Positions 34,165-42,876 of a stretch of 64,000 nt of DNA are shown here, piece after piece. Both the position numbers and the translations under genes were made by a program. Under the pieces are notes generated by a model that was not told the origin of the DNA, did not search any database, and saw nothing but the letters and a program-made list of their open reading frames with translations. The DNA is from Caproiciproducens galactitolivorans. Its GTDB lineage: Bacteria > Bacillota > Clostridia > Oscillospirales > Acutalibacteraceae. The stretch is from contig NZ_SRMQ01000002.1 of the NCBI RefSeq assembly GCF_004768785.1, forward strand, positions 341,113 through 405,112, read 5' to 3'. Within the stretch, counting starts at the first letter, position 1; each line of letters begins with the position of its first letter.

Positions 34165-35259
34165 ATGCGATTAGAGGGAGATGTAAGGATACCTTCGGGC
34201 TGCGCCATATCAGGGATATTTTCGCGCAGCGGCAAGAAGTTGAACGGCGAAGCCATTATCCGTTCAATTTCCACTATGCATGACCGGAGCAACGGTTTGG
34301 GCGGCGGTTTTGCGGCCTACGGGATTTATCCGCGCAACAAGGATCTGTATGCCATTCATGTTTTTTATGACAGCGTCCGCGCGAAAGAGGAATGTGAAAA
34401 GGAAATTATGGCGAACTTTGACGTAACCGTCGCGGAGAAGATCCCCACAAGGAAAATGCCGATCATTACGGATGAACCCGCCATTTGGCGCTATTTCGGA
34501 ATTCCGTTTGAAAAATTGCTGAAGGATACGCAGCTGGACGAAAGGGAATTCGTCGCGCGCTGTGTTGTTAAGATCAATACGCAGATAAAAGGGGCCTATG
34601 TGTTTTCCAGCGGAAAAAATATGGGCGTGTTCAAGGCGGTCGGCTTTCCGGAGGATGTTGGCCGGTATTACTGCCTGGACAAATATGAAGGCTACTGCTG
34701 GACGGCGCATGGGCGTTACCCAACCAACACGCCGGGATGGTGGGGCGGCGCGCACCCGTTTGCCATGCTGGATTATTCGGTTGTACATAACGGTGAGATT
34801 TCCTCCTATGACGCGAACCGCCGGTTCATCGAAATGTTCGGCTATAAATGTACCCTTCTGACGGATACGGAGGTCATCACCTATATCATCGACTATCTGA
34901 ACCGCAAGCAGCACTTGACCCTCCACGAGGTGGCGGATGTGATTGCCGCCCCGTTCTGGAGCGAAATTGACCGGCTGCCGCAGAAGGAAAAGGAAAGGTT
35001 TACGTACCTGCGCAATGTCTATTCAAGCCTGCTTATCACAGGTCCGTTCTCCATCCTGCTGGGCTTCAGCGGCGGGATGATGGCCTTGAACGACCGGTTA
35101 AAGCTGCGTTCCATGGTCGTTGCCGAAAAGGGCGGCATGACCTACGTCGCAAGCGAAGAATGTGCGATTCGGGCGATCGAACCGAACCTGGATAAAATCT
35201 GGTCGCCAAAGGGCGGAGAACCGGTGATCGTAACGCTGAACAAGGGGGTGGATGCATAA
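34165..35259 (+). CDS. glutamate synthase glutamine amidotransferase subunit (GltB1-like)
   Basis: A 364-residue class II glutamine amidotransferase domain encoded as a separate protein. The probable nucleophile is Cys13 in SGCAISGIFS, which would need removal of a 12-residue propeptide to become the N-terminal residue. Further motifs: AHGRYPTNTPGWWGGAHPF and VVHNGEISSYDANRR, the glutamine-binding and oxyanion regions. The ATG at 34165 has AGGGGG 9 bases upstream; the ORF opens 18 bases earlier. It releases ammonia for the FMN subunit encoded next; the stop overlaps that start by one base. Confidence 0.92.
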   Translation: MRLEGDVRIPSGCAISGIFSRSGKKLNGEAIIRSISTMHDRSNGLGGGFAAYGIYPRNKDLYAIHVFYDSVRAKEECEKEIMANFDVTVAEKIPTRKMPIITDEPAIWRYFGIPFEKLLKDTQLDEREFVARCVVKINTQIKGAYVFSSGKNMGVFKAVGFPEDVGRYYCLDKYEGYCWTAHGRYPTNTPGWWGGAHPFAMLDYSVVHNGEISSYDANRRFIEMFGYKCTLLTDTEVITYIIDYLNRKQHLTLHEVADVIAAPFWSEIDRLPQKEKERFTYLRNVYSSLLITGPFSILLGFSGGMMALNDRLKLRSMVVAEKGGMTYVASEECAIRAIEPNLDKIWSPKGGEPVIVTLNKGVDA

Positions 35260-36767
35260 TGCCGATTGATTTTTTATATCCCGAATATGAAGTAATCCGC
35301 AATCCGCAGCGCTGCATTGCTTGCCGTGTCTGTGAAAGGCAATGCGCCAACGAGGTGCATTCCTATGATCAGGAACTGAACCTGATGAAGAGCGACGAAT
35401 CCAAATGTGTGAACTGCCACCGTTGCGTAGCGCTCTGTCCCACTAGGGCGTTGAAAATTGTAAAAACAGACCATACATTCAAGACGAACGCGAACTGGAC
35501 AAACGAGGTGATCGGCGAAATTTACCGCCAAGCCGGAACAGGGGGTATGCTGCTTTCTTCCATGGGGAATCCAAAGCCCTATCCGGTTTACTGGGATAAA
35601 ATCCTGATTAATGCGTCACAGGTGACAAACCCGTCCATTGACCCGCTGCGCGAGCCGATGGAAACCAGAACCTTTTTGGGCAAGCGGCCAGAAAAACCGG
35701 AGCGCAATCTGGACGGCACCCTAAAAACGGAAAACCTTCCGCCGAATCTGGAGCTTTCAGTACCGGTCATGTTTTCCGCCATGAGCTACGGTTCCATTAG
35801 CTACAATGCGCACGAAAGCCTTGCACGGGCCGCGCAGGAGCTTGGAATTTATTATAACACCGGCGAAGGCGGCCTGCACGAGGACTTTTACCGGTACGGC
35901 GCGAACACGATCGTCCAGGTGGCCTCGGGACGTTTCGGCGTCCATAAGGACTATCTGGAGGCGGGCGCCGCAATCGAAATTAAAATCGGGCAGGGTGCGA
36001 AGCCGGGCATCGGCGGGCATCTGCCGGGGGCGAAAATCGTCGGCGACGTGTCACGTACACGCATGATTCCGGAAGGCTCGGATGCGATTTCACCCGCGCC
36101 GCACCATGATATTTACTCGATTGAGGACCTGCGCCAGCTTGTCTACTCCTTAAAGGAAGCAACCGATTATAAAAAGCCGGTTATCGTCAAGATCGCGGCG
36201 GTCCATAACGTGGCCGCGATCGCCAGCGGCATTGCGCGCAGCGGTGCGGACATCATTGCGATTGACGGCTACCGCGGCGGCACCGGCGCGGCACCGACCC
36301 GCATACGCGACAACGTCGGTATCCCGATCGAGCTTGCGCTTGCGGCGGTGGACGAACGGCTGCGGCAGGAAAAAATCCGCAACAACGTTTCCCTTGTGGT
36401 CGGCGGGAGCATCCGAAACTCCGCGGATATTGTGAAAGCGATCGCTCTGGGCGCGGATGCGGTTTACATTGCTACGGCGGCGCTGCTGGCGCTTGGCTGC
36501 CACCTTTGCAGAAGCTGCCAAACAGGCAAATGCAACTGGGGCATTGCAACCCAGCGGCCCGACCTTGTAAAGCGCCTGAATCCCGATATCGGTTACAAAC
36601 GCCTAGTCAACCTCGTTTCCGCGTGGCAGCACGAAATAAAGGAAATGATGGGCGGCATGGGCATCAATTCGATCGAAGCGCTCAAAGGCAACCGCCTGAT
36701 GCTGCGCGGAATCGGACTCAACGAGAAAGAGCTTGAAATTCTGGGTATCAAGCACGCGGGGGAATAA
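35259..36767 (+). CDS. glutamate synthase FMN/ferredoxin core subunit (GltB2-like)
   Basis: A 502-residue synthase core that makes glutamate from 2-oxoglutarate and ammonia. The N-terminus carries a two-cluster ferredoxin domain (CIACRVCERQC and CVNCHRCVALC, residues about 15-65). The FMN-binding TIM barrel follows (PVMFSAMSYGSIS, NTGEGGLHEDF, GQGAKPGIGGHLPG, IAIDGYRGGTGAAP). A further CHLCRSCQTGKCNWG cluster lies near residue 410, corresponding to the 3Fe-4S site of GltB. This architecture is that of archaeal-type split glutamate synthases. Confidence 0.95.
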   Translation: MPIDFLYPEYEVIRNPQRCIACRVCERQCANEVHSYDQELNLMKSDESKCVNCHRCVALCPTRALKIVKTDHTFKTNANWTNEVIGEIYRQAGTGGMLLSSMGNPKPYPVYWDKILINASQVTNPSIDPLREPMETRTFLGKRPEKPERNLDGTLKTENLPPNLELSVPVMFSAMSYGSISYNAHESLARAAQELGIYYNTGEGGLHEDFYRYGANTIVQVASGRFGVHKDYLEAGAAIEIKIGQGAKPGIGGHLPGAKIVGDVSRTRMIPEGSDAISPAPHHDIYSIEDLRQLVYSLKEATDYKKPVIVKIAAVHNVAAIASGIARSGADIIAIDGYRGGTGAAPTRIRDNVGIPIELALAAVDERLRQEKIRNNVSLVVGGSIRNSADIVKAIALGADAVYIATAALLALGCHLCRSCQTGKCNWGIATQRPDLVKRLNPDIGYKRLVNLVSAWQHEIKEMMGGMGINSIEALKGNRLMLRGIGLNEKELEILGIKHAGE

Positions 36768-36770
36768 GCG

Positions 36771-37202
36771 ATGAAAAGAATCTATGTAAATGAGAAATGG
36801 TGCCTCGGATGCCATCTTTGCGAATATTACTGTGCGTTTGCCAATTCCGGAAGCGACGATATGGTAAAGGCGCTGAAGGACATTCGTATCCATCCGAGAA
36901 TACGGATTGAAGAAAAGCAGGGCATCAGCTTTGCGGTTTCCTGCCGCCATTGTGCGGAGCCGCTCTGCGTAAAAAGCTGCATTACCGGAGCGCTCCGTGC
37001 GGATAACGGCGTGATTGCGGTTGACAAGAACAAATGCGTCGGCTGTTACACCTGCATTATGATTTGCCCCTACGGCGCCATCATGCCGGGCGTCGACGGT
37101 AGCGTTGTTCAGAAATGCGAGCTTTGCACAAACAACGCGTTCGGCGAGCCGGCCTGTGTGCAGGGCTGCCCGAACAGGGCCATTGTATTTGAGGAGAGGT
37201 GA
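36771..37202 (+). CDS. 4Fe-4S dicluster ferredoxin-like electron transfer subunit
   Basis: A 143-residue iron-sulfur protein with four cysteine groups: CLGCHLCEYYC, CRHCAEPLCVKSC, CVGCYTCIMICP and CELC...CVQGCP. This resembles HycB/DmsB-type multi-cluster subunits. It lies 3 bases after the synthase core and overlaps the next frame, so it probably passes electrons between the FAD oxidoreductase and the FMN core of the glutamate synthase (inference). Confidence 0.9.
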   Translation: MKRIYVNEKWCLGCHLCEYYCAFANSGSDDMVKALKDIRIHPRIRIEEKQGISFAVSCRHCAEPLCVKSCITGALRADNGVIAVDKNKCVGCYTCIMICPYGAIMPGVDGSVVQKCELCTNNAFGEPACVQGCPNRAIVFEER

Positions 37203-37207
37203 GCGAG

Positions 37208-38446
37208 ATGAATTATGTGATTATCGGCAATTCCGCCGCCGCGGTCGGCTGTATCGAGGGAATCCGTTCCGTCGATCCGGACGGAGCCATTACGGTGATC
37301 TCGAAGGAACCGTACCATGTGTATTCCCGCCCGCTCATTTCTTACCTTATCTATGGGAAAACCGACGAACAGCGGATGAAATACCGTCCCGACAGCTTTT
37401 ATGAGGACAACGGAGTGAAGGCGATGCTTGGCGTTGCGGTGGAAAAAGTAGATTACACAAAAAGGCGGGTCCTTTTGGAGAACGGGGAGCAGGTCCCGTT
37501 TGACAAGCTCTTGTTCGCGACCGGCTCCGCGCCGTTTGTGCCGCCGATGGCGGGGCTGGACGAAGTAAAAAAGAAGTTTTCCTTCATGAAGCTGGATGAC
37601 GCGAAAGTGCTGCAGTCGGAACTGAATCCCGAAAGCCGCGTGCTGATTCTCGGCGCCGGGCTTATCGGCCTGAAATGCGCGGAGGGAATTCTCCGCAAGG
37701 TAAAGAAAGTAACCGTGGTGGATTTGGCGCCGCGTATCCTGCCAAGCATCCTCGACGAAGAGGGCTCTGAAATTGTACGGAAGCATATTGAGGAGCAGGG
37801 CGTGCAATTTTACCTTGCCAACAGCGTGGCGCAGTTCCATAAAAACACCGCGTGCCTGAAAGACGGAACGGAGCTTGAATTTGATCTTCTGGTGCTGGCG
37901 GTCGGCGTCCGGCCCGAAACGAAGCTAGCCGCCGGCATTGGCTGTAAGGTGAATAGGGGAATTCTGACCGACGCTCACTGCGCAACCAATCTTCCCGATG
38001 TTTACGCGGCGGGCGATTGCAGCGAAAGCCTGGATATTACGGTCAATCAGCAGCGGGTGCTCGCGCTTCTTCCGAATGCCTACATGCAGGGAGAAACCGC
38101 GGGAATCACCATGGCGGGTGGAGAAAAGAGCTACAATAAGGCAATTCCGATGAACGCGGTCGGTTTCTTCGGGCTGCACATTGTTACCGCCGGAAGCTAT
38201 GACGGCGAGGCGTATGTTGTAAAGGAAGGCAGCAATTATAAAAAAATGGTATCCAAAGACAATCTTTTAAAGGGATATATTTTAATCGGGGACGTGGCGC
38301 GAGCCGGCATCTATACCTCCCTGATTCGGGAAAGGACTCCGCTGGACAGCATCGACTACGAATTGATTAAAGAAAAGCCGCAGCTCATGGCGTTTACCGC
38401 TGCTGAACGGGCCGTAAAACTTGGAGGTGCCAGAAATGAAAATTAA
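37208..38446 (+). CDS. FAD-dependent NAD(P)H oxidoreductase of the glutamate synthase operon
   Basis: A 412-residue pyridine nucleotide-disulfide type flavoprotein. FAD-binding YVIIGNSAAAVGCIEGI at the N-terminus, NAD(P)-binding RVLILGAGLIGLKCAEG near residue 145, and the second FAD motif DVYAAGDCSE near residue 265 are all visible. No redox-active CxxC pair is seen, so it resembles nitrite reductase/rubredoxin reductase-type enzymes. ATG at 37208 lies after AGGTGAG; a GTG at 37199 overlapping the previous stop is possible. It likely supplies electrons to the ferredoxin subunit, replacing a conventional GltD. Confidence 0.9.
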   Translation: MNYVIIGNSAAAVGCIEGIRSVDPDGAITVISKEPYHVYSRPLISYLIYGKTDEQRMKYRPDSFYEDNGVKAMLGVAVEKVDYTKRRVLLENGEQVPFDKLLFATGSAPFVPPMAGLDEVKKKFSFMKLDDAKVLQSELNPESRVLILGAGLIGLKCAEGILRKVKKVTVVDLAPRILPSILDEEGSEIVRKHIEEQGVQFYLANSVAQFHKNTACLKDGTELEFDLLVLAVGVRPETKLAAGIGCKVNRGILTDAHCATNLPDVYAAGDCSESLDITVNQQRVLALLPNAYMQGETAGITMAGGEKSYNKAIPMNAVGFFGLHIVTAGSYDGEAYVVKEGSNYKKMVSKDNLLKGYILIGDVARAGIYTSLIRERTPLDSIDYELIKEKPQLMAFTAAERAVKLGGARNEN

Positions 38447-39158
38447 CGCGGAGAAGAAGCACTTTCAAGATTTAAATAACGAAGTGCGTTTCGCGAAAGA
38501 CACGGAAATTATGATTGATAACTGCATGGGACAGCGGTACATCGGGTCCGGCATGAGCGGAAAGCGCCTTACGATCAACGGAATCCCGGGAAATGATCTG
38601 GGGAGTTATCTGAACGGCGGAACCATCCGCGTAAACGGAAACGCGCAGGACGCGACGGGGGACACGATGAACGAGGGGGAAATCATTATCAACGGGAACA
38701 GCGGCGATGCGACAGGCTACGCTATGCGCGGCGGGAAAATTTTCGTCCGCCATAACGCCGGATACCGCGCGGGCATTCATATGAAGGCGTATCAAACGCA
38801 TCATCCGCTCTTAATCATCGGCGGCGAGGCCGGAAGCTTTCTGGGCGAATACCAGGCGGGCGGTACGATTATTGTGCTTGGGCTAAATTCTGATAAAAAA
38901 GCGCCGGTCGGCAGCCATTGCGGTACGGGGATGCACGGCGGCAGGATTTATCTTCGCTGCGAAGAGCTTCCTCCGGATTTGCCGAAGCAGGTGCAGGCGA
39001 CCCCTGCCACGCCACAGGATATGGCGGAAATCGATGTTTGGCTCGACGAATTCTGTGCTGTCTTTGGAATTGATAAAAAAGAAGTGCTGTCGAAGGGCTT
39101 CTTTGTTTTAACCCCGAATACGAAAAACCCGTACAAATCCCTTTATACCTTTAATTAA
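38436..39158 (+). CDS. glutamate synthase GXGXG domain subunit (GltB3-like)
   Basis: A 240-residue protein made of the GXGXG right-handed helix domain found at the C-terminus of GltB. Repeating glycine patterns (GSGMSGKRLTINGIPGNDLG, GGTIRVNGNAQDATGDTMNEG, GNSGDATGYAMRGG) build the helix, and GTGMHGGRIYLR closes it. The start overlaps the oxidoreductase gene by 11 bases (TTGGAGG site 8 bases upstream). It forms the structural scaffold of the assembled glutamate synthase; last gene of the operon. Confidence 0.92.
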   Translation: MKINAEKKHFQDLNNEVRFAKDTEIMIDNCMGQRYIGSGMSGKRLTINGIPGNDLGSYLNGGTIRVNGNAQDATGDTMNEGEIIINGNSGDATGYAMRGGKIFVRHNAGYRAGIHMKAYQTHHPLLIIGGEAGSFLGEYQAGGTIIVLGLNSDKKAPVGSHCGTGMHGGRIYLRCEELPPDLPKQVQATPATPQDMAEIDVWLDEFCAVFGIDKKEVLSKGFFVLTPNTKNPYKSLYTFN

Positions 39159-39198
39159 TACTTTTAAGCTGCAATCCCTTAAATATAATCTAAAGATA

Positions 39199-39230
39199 AG
39201 CGGCGGAGCGTGATGCTCCGCCGCTTCTGT
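39199..39230. terminator. terminator between the glutamate synthase operon and metY
   Basis: A perfect 11-bp stem AGCGGCGGAGC/GCTCCGCCGCT with a 5-nt loop, then TCTGTTAT; convergent genes flank it. Confidence 0.85.
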
Positions 39231-39246
39231 TATGTTGCAATATAGA

Positions 39247-40521
39247 TTAAAGTTTTGCAAGGGACTGGTCGATGTCGGCAAGAATATCTTCCACATTTTC
39301 AATGCCGACCGACATCCGGATCATGTCTGGACCGATACCGGCCTCTTTCAGCTGTTCGTCGCTGAGCTGGCGGTGCGTGGTGCTTGCCGGGTGCAGCACA
39401 CAGGTGCGCAGATCCGCCACGTGAATGACGATAGAGGCAAGTTTCAGCCCCTCCATGAATTTTGCCGCCGCTTCCCTGCCGCCCTTCACGCCGAAGGAGA
39501 TAACGCCGCAGGTGCCGTTTGGCATATATTTTTTCGCAAGGTCATAGTACTTGTTGCTCTTTAAACCGGGATAATTCACCCATGCGATTTTTTCGCTCTG
39601 TTCCAGATACTCTGCGACGGCAAGGGCGTTTTTGCAATGCCGCTCCATGCGGACGCCCAGCGTTTCCAGCCCCAGGTTGAGCAGGAAGGCGTTTGTCGGG
39701 CTTGCCTGCGCGCCCAGGTCGCGCATCAGATGCGCGCGGGCCTTTGTGATGTAAGCCGCTTTTCCGAATTGCTGCGTATAAATAATCCCGTGATAGGATT
39801 CGTCCGGTTCCGTCAAGCAGGGGAATTTCCCGTTGTTCCAGTCAAAATTTCCGCTGTCCACAATGGCCCCGCCAACCTGAACGGCGTGGCCGTCCATGTA
39901 CTTTGTTGTGGAATGTGTTATGATATCCGCTCCGAATGCAAAGGGGTGGCAGTTTATCGGAGTGGGGAAGGTATTGTCAACAATCAAAGGCACGCCGTGC
40001 GCATGCGCCGTCTTTGCAAACATTTTCAGATCCGTAACAATCAAGGACGGATTAGAAAGCGTTTCGGCGAAAACGCAGCGCGTGTTGGGCTTGAATGCAG
40101 CATTCAGTTCTTCCTCGGAACAGTCGGGGGGAAGAAATGTAAATTCAATCCCCATTTCCTTCATTGTTTTGTAAAAGAGGTTAAAGGTACCGCCGTAAAT
40201 AGCGCTGGAGCTTACGACATGGTCGCCGGCGTGGCAGATGTTGAAAACGGATATCAGAGAGGCTGCCTGCCCGGAGGAGGTTAGCATCGCACCAACACCG
40301 CCTTCAAGCGCCGCGATTTTCTTCTCGACTGCGTCAATGGTCGGGTTTCCCAGACGTGTATAAAAGAAGCCGTCGGCTTTCAAATCAAACAATTCGCCGA
40401 GCGTCTGCGCGCTGTCATATTGGAAGGTTGTGCTCTGAACAATCGGCAGTACGCGCGGAGCGCCGTTTTCCGGCTCGTAACCGGCGTGGATACACCTTGT
40501 GTCAATGTGATACTGGCTCAT
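39247..40521 (-). CDS. metY: O-acetylhomoserine aminocarboxypropyltransferase (sulfhydrylase)
   Basis: PLP enzyme of the Cys/Met metabolism family that makes homocysteine from O-acetylhomoserine and sulfide. The 424-residue product has the family start (TRCIHAGYEPENGAPRVLPI), FYTRLGNPT, the SSGQAA phosphate site, DNTFPTP and the PLP-lysine motif HSTTKYMDGH. ATG at 40521 has AAAGGAG 7 bases upstream; the in-frame TTG at 40527 is too close to it. It follows a DUF2007 gene by 25 bases on the same strand. Confidence 0.95.
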   Translation of the reverse strand: MSQYHIDTRCIHAGYEPENGAPRVLPIVQSTTFQYDSAQTLGELFDLKADGFFYTRLGNPTIDAVEKKIAALEGGVGAMLTSSGQAASLISVFNICHAGDHVVSSSAIYGGTFNLFYKTMKEMGIEFTFLPPDCSEEELNAAFKPNTRCVFAETLSNPSLIVTDLKMFAKTAHAHGVPLIVDNTFPTPINCHPFAFGADIITHSTTKYMDGHAVQVGGAIVDSGNFDWNNGKFPCLTEPDESYHGIIYTQQFGKAAYITKARAHLMRDLGAQASPTNAFLLNLGLETLGVRMERHCKNALAVAEYLEQSEKIAWVNYPGLKSNKYYDLAKKYMPNGTCGVISFGVKGGREAAAKFMEGLKLASIVIHVADLRTCVLHPASTTHRQLSDEQLKEAGIGPDMIRMSVGIENVEDILADIDQSLAKL

Positions 40522-40546
40522 TTTCAATCTCCTTTATATTATCATT

Positions 40547-41074
40547 TTATCTGGTGAAAAAGGCTTTTAAGGCTTCCGCCGCCCAATCTGCGAAGGCAAC
40601 CACACCCCAGACTAAAAATATAAACACAATCGCGGAAACGGCCCGGATGAAAAAACGTTTTCCAGCGCTCATTTCCACCGGGGCTTCCTCCGGTGTGGAG
40701 TCCGAATTATCTGTACGATCCGTTTTATTCGCAGGCTTTTGTAGCTCAGCATCGGAAGCGTCCAAAATTCCAATGCCGCGGAGAATGTCTTCGCAGGCAT
40801 GCAGTTCCCCGTACCGTACAAAAAAATTTATGTCGGTATTTGAGGGCTTCCCCACAATCGCGGCGGGCGGACCGCCGATACCGCAGTTGCGTTCTTCAAA
40901 GACAACGCCTTTTTCCCGGAAGGCGGCGCGGATCATCCCGGCTTTTTCTTCGGAAGCCGTCATCAGAAGCACCGGATCATCCTGTTCCAGCGTCCTGAGT
41001 TTTTTGGAGCTGCATACCGGGCAGCGCTGCATCTTGTCGTTTACAAGCAATTGGCATTTGGAACAATACAGCAT
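40547..41074 (-). CDS. zinc ribbon/DUF2007 membrane protein
   Basis: A 175-residue protein. An N-terminal zinc ribbon (CSKC...CPVC, residues 4-21) is followed by a DUF2007-type domain (putative signal-transducing fold; RAAFREKGVVFEE...DINFFVRYGELHACEDIL), an acidic Thr/Glu linker, and one C-terminal transmembrane helix (about residues 145-168). ATG at 41074 follows GGAAGTG. Probably co-transcribed with metY, but no functional link is known to me. Confidence 0.8.
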   Translation of the reverse strand: MLYCSKCQLLVNDKMQRCPVCSSKKLRTLEQDDPVLLMTASEEKAGMIRAAFREKGVVFEERNCGIGGPPAAIVGKPSNTDINFFVRYGELHACEDILRGIGILDASDAELQKPANKTDRTDNSDSTPEEAPVEMSAGKRFFIRAVSAIVFIFLVWGVVAFADWAAEALKAFFTR

Positions 41075-41101
41075 AATTTCACTTCCGTTTCTTTATCTTT
41101 T

Positions 41102-41131
41102 ATAATAACATATTTCCTGATCTTATTACAA
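41102..41131 (-). promoter_or_regulatory. promoter of DUF2007-metY
   Basis: Minus-strand TTGTAA (41126-41131), 18 bp, TATTAT (41102-41107), between dpaB and the DUF2007 gene. Confidence 0.55.
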
Positions 41132-41147
41132 GAAACATGAATAAATA

Positions 41148-41729
41148 TTATCTGTTTCCCAGCAGGACCGGCTGCATTTGCCTGCCCTCCAGCGCGCAGA
41201 GCGCGGCGGCCGGAATGAGGCTGAAATCCGCGACGACCGAGGACGGCTTGTTTTCCGGGTCATCCTGCCGCATCGGGACAAAATAAATGTTTTTGCAGTT
41301 TAACAGCCTTCCGATGTTCTGGGCCGAAGCCGCGAGCGCGTCGTTCGTCGCCGGGGCCAGCAGCACCGGGCGGCCGATGCGCAGGTGGGATTTCACCGCC
41401 ATGGTTACGCTTGTATCGGTAATTCCATTTGCGATTTTCGCAAGGGTGTTTCCAGTACAGGGCGCGACAATCAGCAGGTCAAGCATTTTTTTTGGACCGA
41501 TCGGTTCGGTATCAACGATTGTTTTCAGAACCTTCCTTCCGCAGATGTCTTCGATTTCCCAGATGAAATCATCCGCTTTACCGAAACGGGTGTCTGTTGA
41601 AGCGGCGTTTTGCGACATTATTGGTAAAATTGCGTATCCCGCTTCGGCAAGCCCCCGCATCTGTTCGATCGCTTTTGAGAAAGTGCAGAAGGAGCCGCAA
41701 AGAGCGTATCCGATTCTCATGCTATCCAT
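41148..41729 (-). CDS. dpaB: dipicolinate synthase subunit B
   Basis: Flavoprotein-like subunit (SpoVFB) of the synthase that makes dipicolinic acid from the lysine pathway intermediate in the mother cell during sporulation. The 193-residue product has IGYALCGSFCTFSK at the N-terminus and the flavoprotein-family LLIVAPCTGNTLAKIANGITD segment. It begins 3 bases after dpaA, with an AGGAG-type site overlapping the dpaA stop. A second ATG three codons in is possible. Confidence 0.95.
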   Translation of the reverse strand: MDSMRIGYALCGSFCTFSKAIEQMRGLAEAGYAILPIMSQNAASTDTRFGKADDFIWEIEDICGRKVLKTIVDTEPIGPKKMLDLLIVAPCTGNTLAKIANGITDTSVTMAVKSHLRIGRPVLLAPATNDALAASAQNIGRLLNCKNIYFVPMRQDDPENKPSSVVADFSLIPAAALCALEGRQMQPVLLGNR

Positions 41730-41732
41730 TCC

Positions 41733-42593
41733 TTACTCCTCCATAATGTTGTATATGGTCGTTTTAATGATTTCTCCCGCTGCCTTTGGCGCCACCTTTC
41801 CGGGAAGGGAGAGGGCGTGCACCGCTTTGATGCCGAGATTTTCAGCAGATTCGAAATCAACGCCTCCCGGCTGGGATGCAAGGTCGATAATCAACGGTTT
41901 TGCATGCATTTTGGAAAGTATTCGCCGGTTAAAAATCATAGCGGGAACGGTATTAAAGATCACGTCGTATTGTTCCTTTTCGCAGATATTATCCGTGAAA
42001 ACGGAGGTGTATCCGTACGCTTCAATCCAGGCAATATCCGCGTGCTTTCTGGCGCTTACCGTTACTGCCGCGCCGATGCCGCGCAGCATCCAGGCAAGGA
42101 CTTTCCCAATCCTTCCAAAGCCGACAACAAGGCATTTGCTGCCGTTTATGGTCCCGGGATACTCGCGCATGGCGATTTCGATTGCTCCTTCGGCAGCCGG
42201 TACTGCGTTATGAATGGTAAATTCCTCCCGGTTGTAATAATCGTAAATATCAATGGAGTCCCAGACCTCGCTGGTTTGAATCAGCTTTCCAATCATGCCC
42301 CCGTAAACCTGTTTTCCGCGCATAAGCTCTGCAAAGCTGTCGTTTAACTCCACTTTTTCTTGACAGTACGGTGCGTTCAGGTGCAGCCCGTTGGTTGTAA
42401 CGGGGAGGGGCAGAATCAGATTTTCACAATGTGCTGTTGTTTCTTCCAGTCCCGCTTTTTTGACATCCCTTGAAAATTCAACGTTTTCAAATCCAAAAGC
42501 ATATACGGTGTAACCGTCCGATGCGATGGATTCAGCCAGAGCGATTTGTCGTTTGTCTCCTCCTAGAACGCCAAAACTATTTATATCAATCAT
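41733..42593 (-). CDS. dpaA: dipicolinate synthase subunit A
   Basis: NAD(P)-dependent subunit (SpoVFA) of dipicolinate synthase, essential for spore core dehydration and heat resistance. The 286-residue protein has GVLGGDKRQIALAESIASDGY at the N-terminus, the Rossmann motif CLVVGFGRIGKVLAWMLRGIGA near residue 150, and the conserved LIDLASQPGGVDF near residue 240. The ATG at 42593 has GGAGG 8 bases upstream; a GTG one codon earlier is less likely. A consensus sigma-K promoter lies just upstream. Confidence 0.95.
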   Translation of the reverse strand: MIDINSFGVLGGDKRQIALAESIASDGYTVYAFGFENVEFSRDVKKAGLEETTAHCENLILPLPVTTNGLHLNAPYCQEKVELNDSFAELMRGKQVYGGMIGKLIQTSEVWDSIDIYDYYNREEFTIHNAVPAAEGAIEIAMREYPGTINGSKCLVVGFGRIGKVLAWMLRGIGAAVTVSARKHADIAWIEAYGYTSVFTDNICEKEQYDVIFNTVPAMIFNRRILSKMHAKPLIIDLASQPGGVDFESAENLGIKAVHALSLPGKVAPKAAGEIIKTTIYNIMEE

Positions 42594-42622
42594 CACTCAA
42601 ACCTCCGAACACTTCTTTCCTT

Positions 42623-42651
42623 TATACTATGGGAGTCGGACGGTCAGTGTG
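42623..42651 (-). promoter_or_regulatory. sigma-K promoter of dpaA-dpaB
   Basis: Minus-strand CATAGTATA (42623-42631) fits the sigma-K -10 consensus CATANNNTA exactly, and CACA (42648-42651) fits the -35 mACm at a 16-bp spacing. This agrees with late mother-cell expression of spoVF in Bacillus. Confidence 0.75.
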
Positions 42652-42766
42652 ATATTCCGGCGAATTAATATTTTCTGTTGCAAATATTCAAAAATATGTT
42701 TATTATAAACGGGTATGGCAATATAATAGAAAGAAAAAAGACAATTCAAATGTGTTAACAAAGAAA

Positions 42767-42789
42767 GCAGCCGTGAGGCACATGGCTGC
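42767..42789 (+). promoter_or_regulatory. hairpin in the murC leader
   Basis: GCAGCC (42767-42772) pairs with GGCTGC (42784-42789), followed by CACTTTTCTC. It lies between a TATAAT at 42722-42727 and murC; it could be a weak attenuator. Confidence 0.35.
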
Positions 42790-42876
42790 CACTTTTCTCG
42801 ATTTGCCAAGATTTGCCGGGCCGCTACATAACGGCAGACTGTAAACATATATTTATATTTAAGGAGCAATTCGAAG

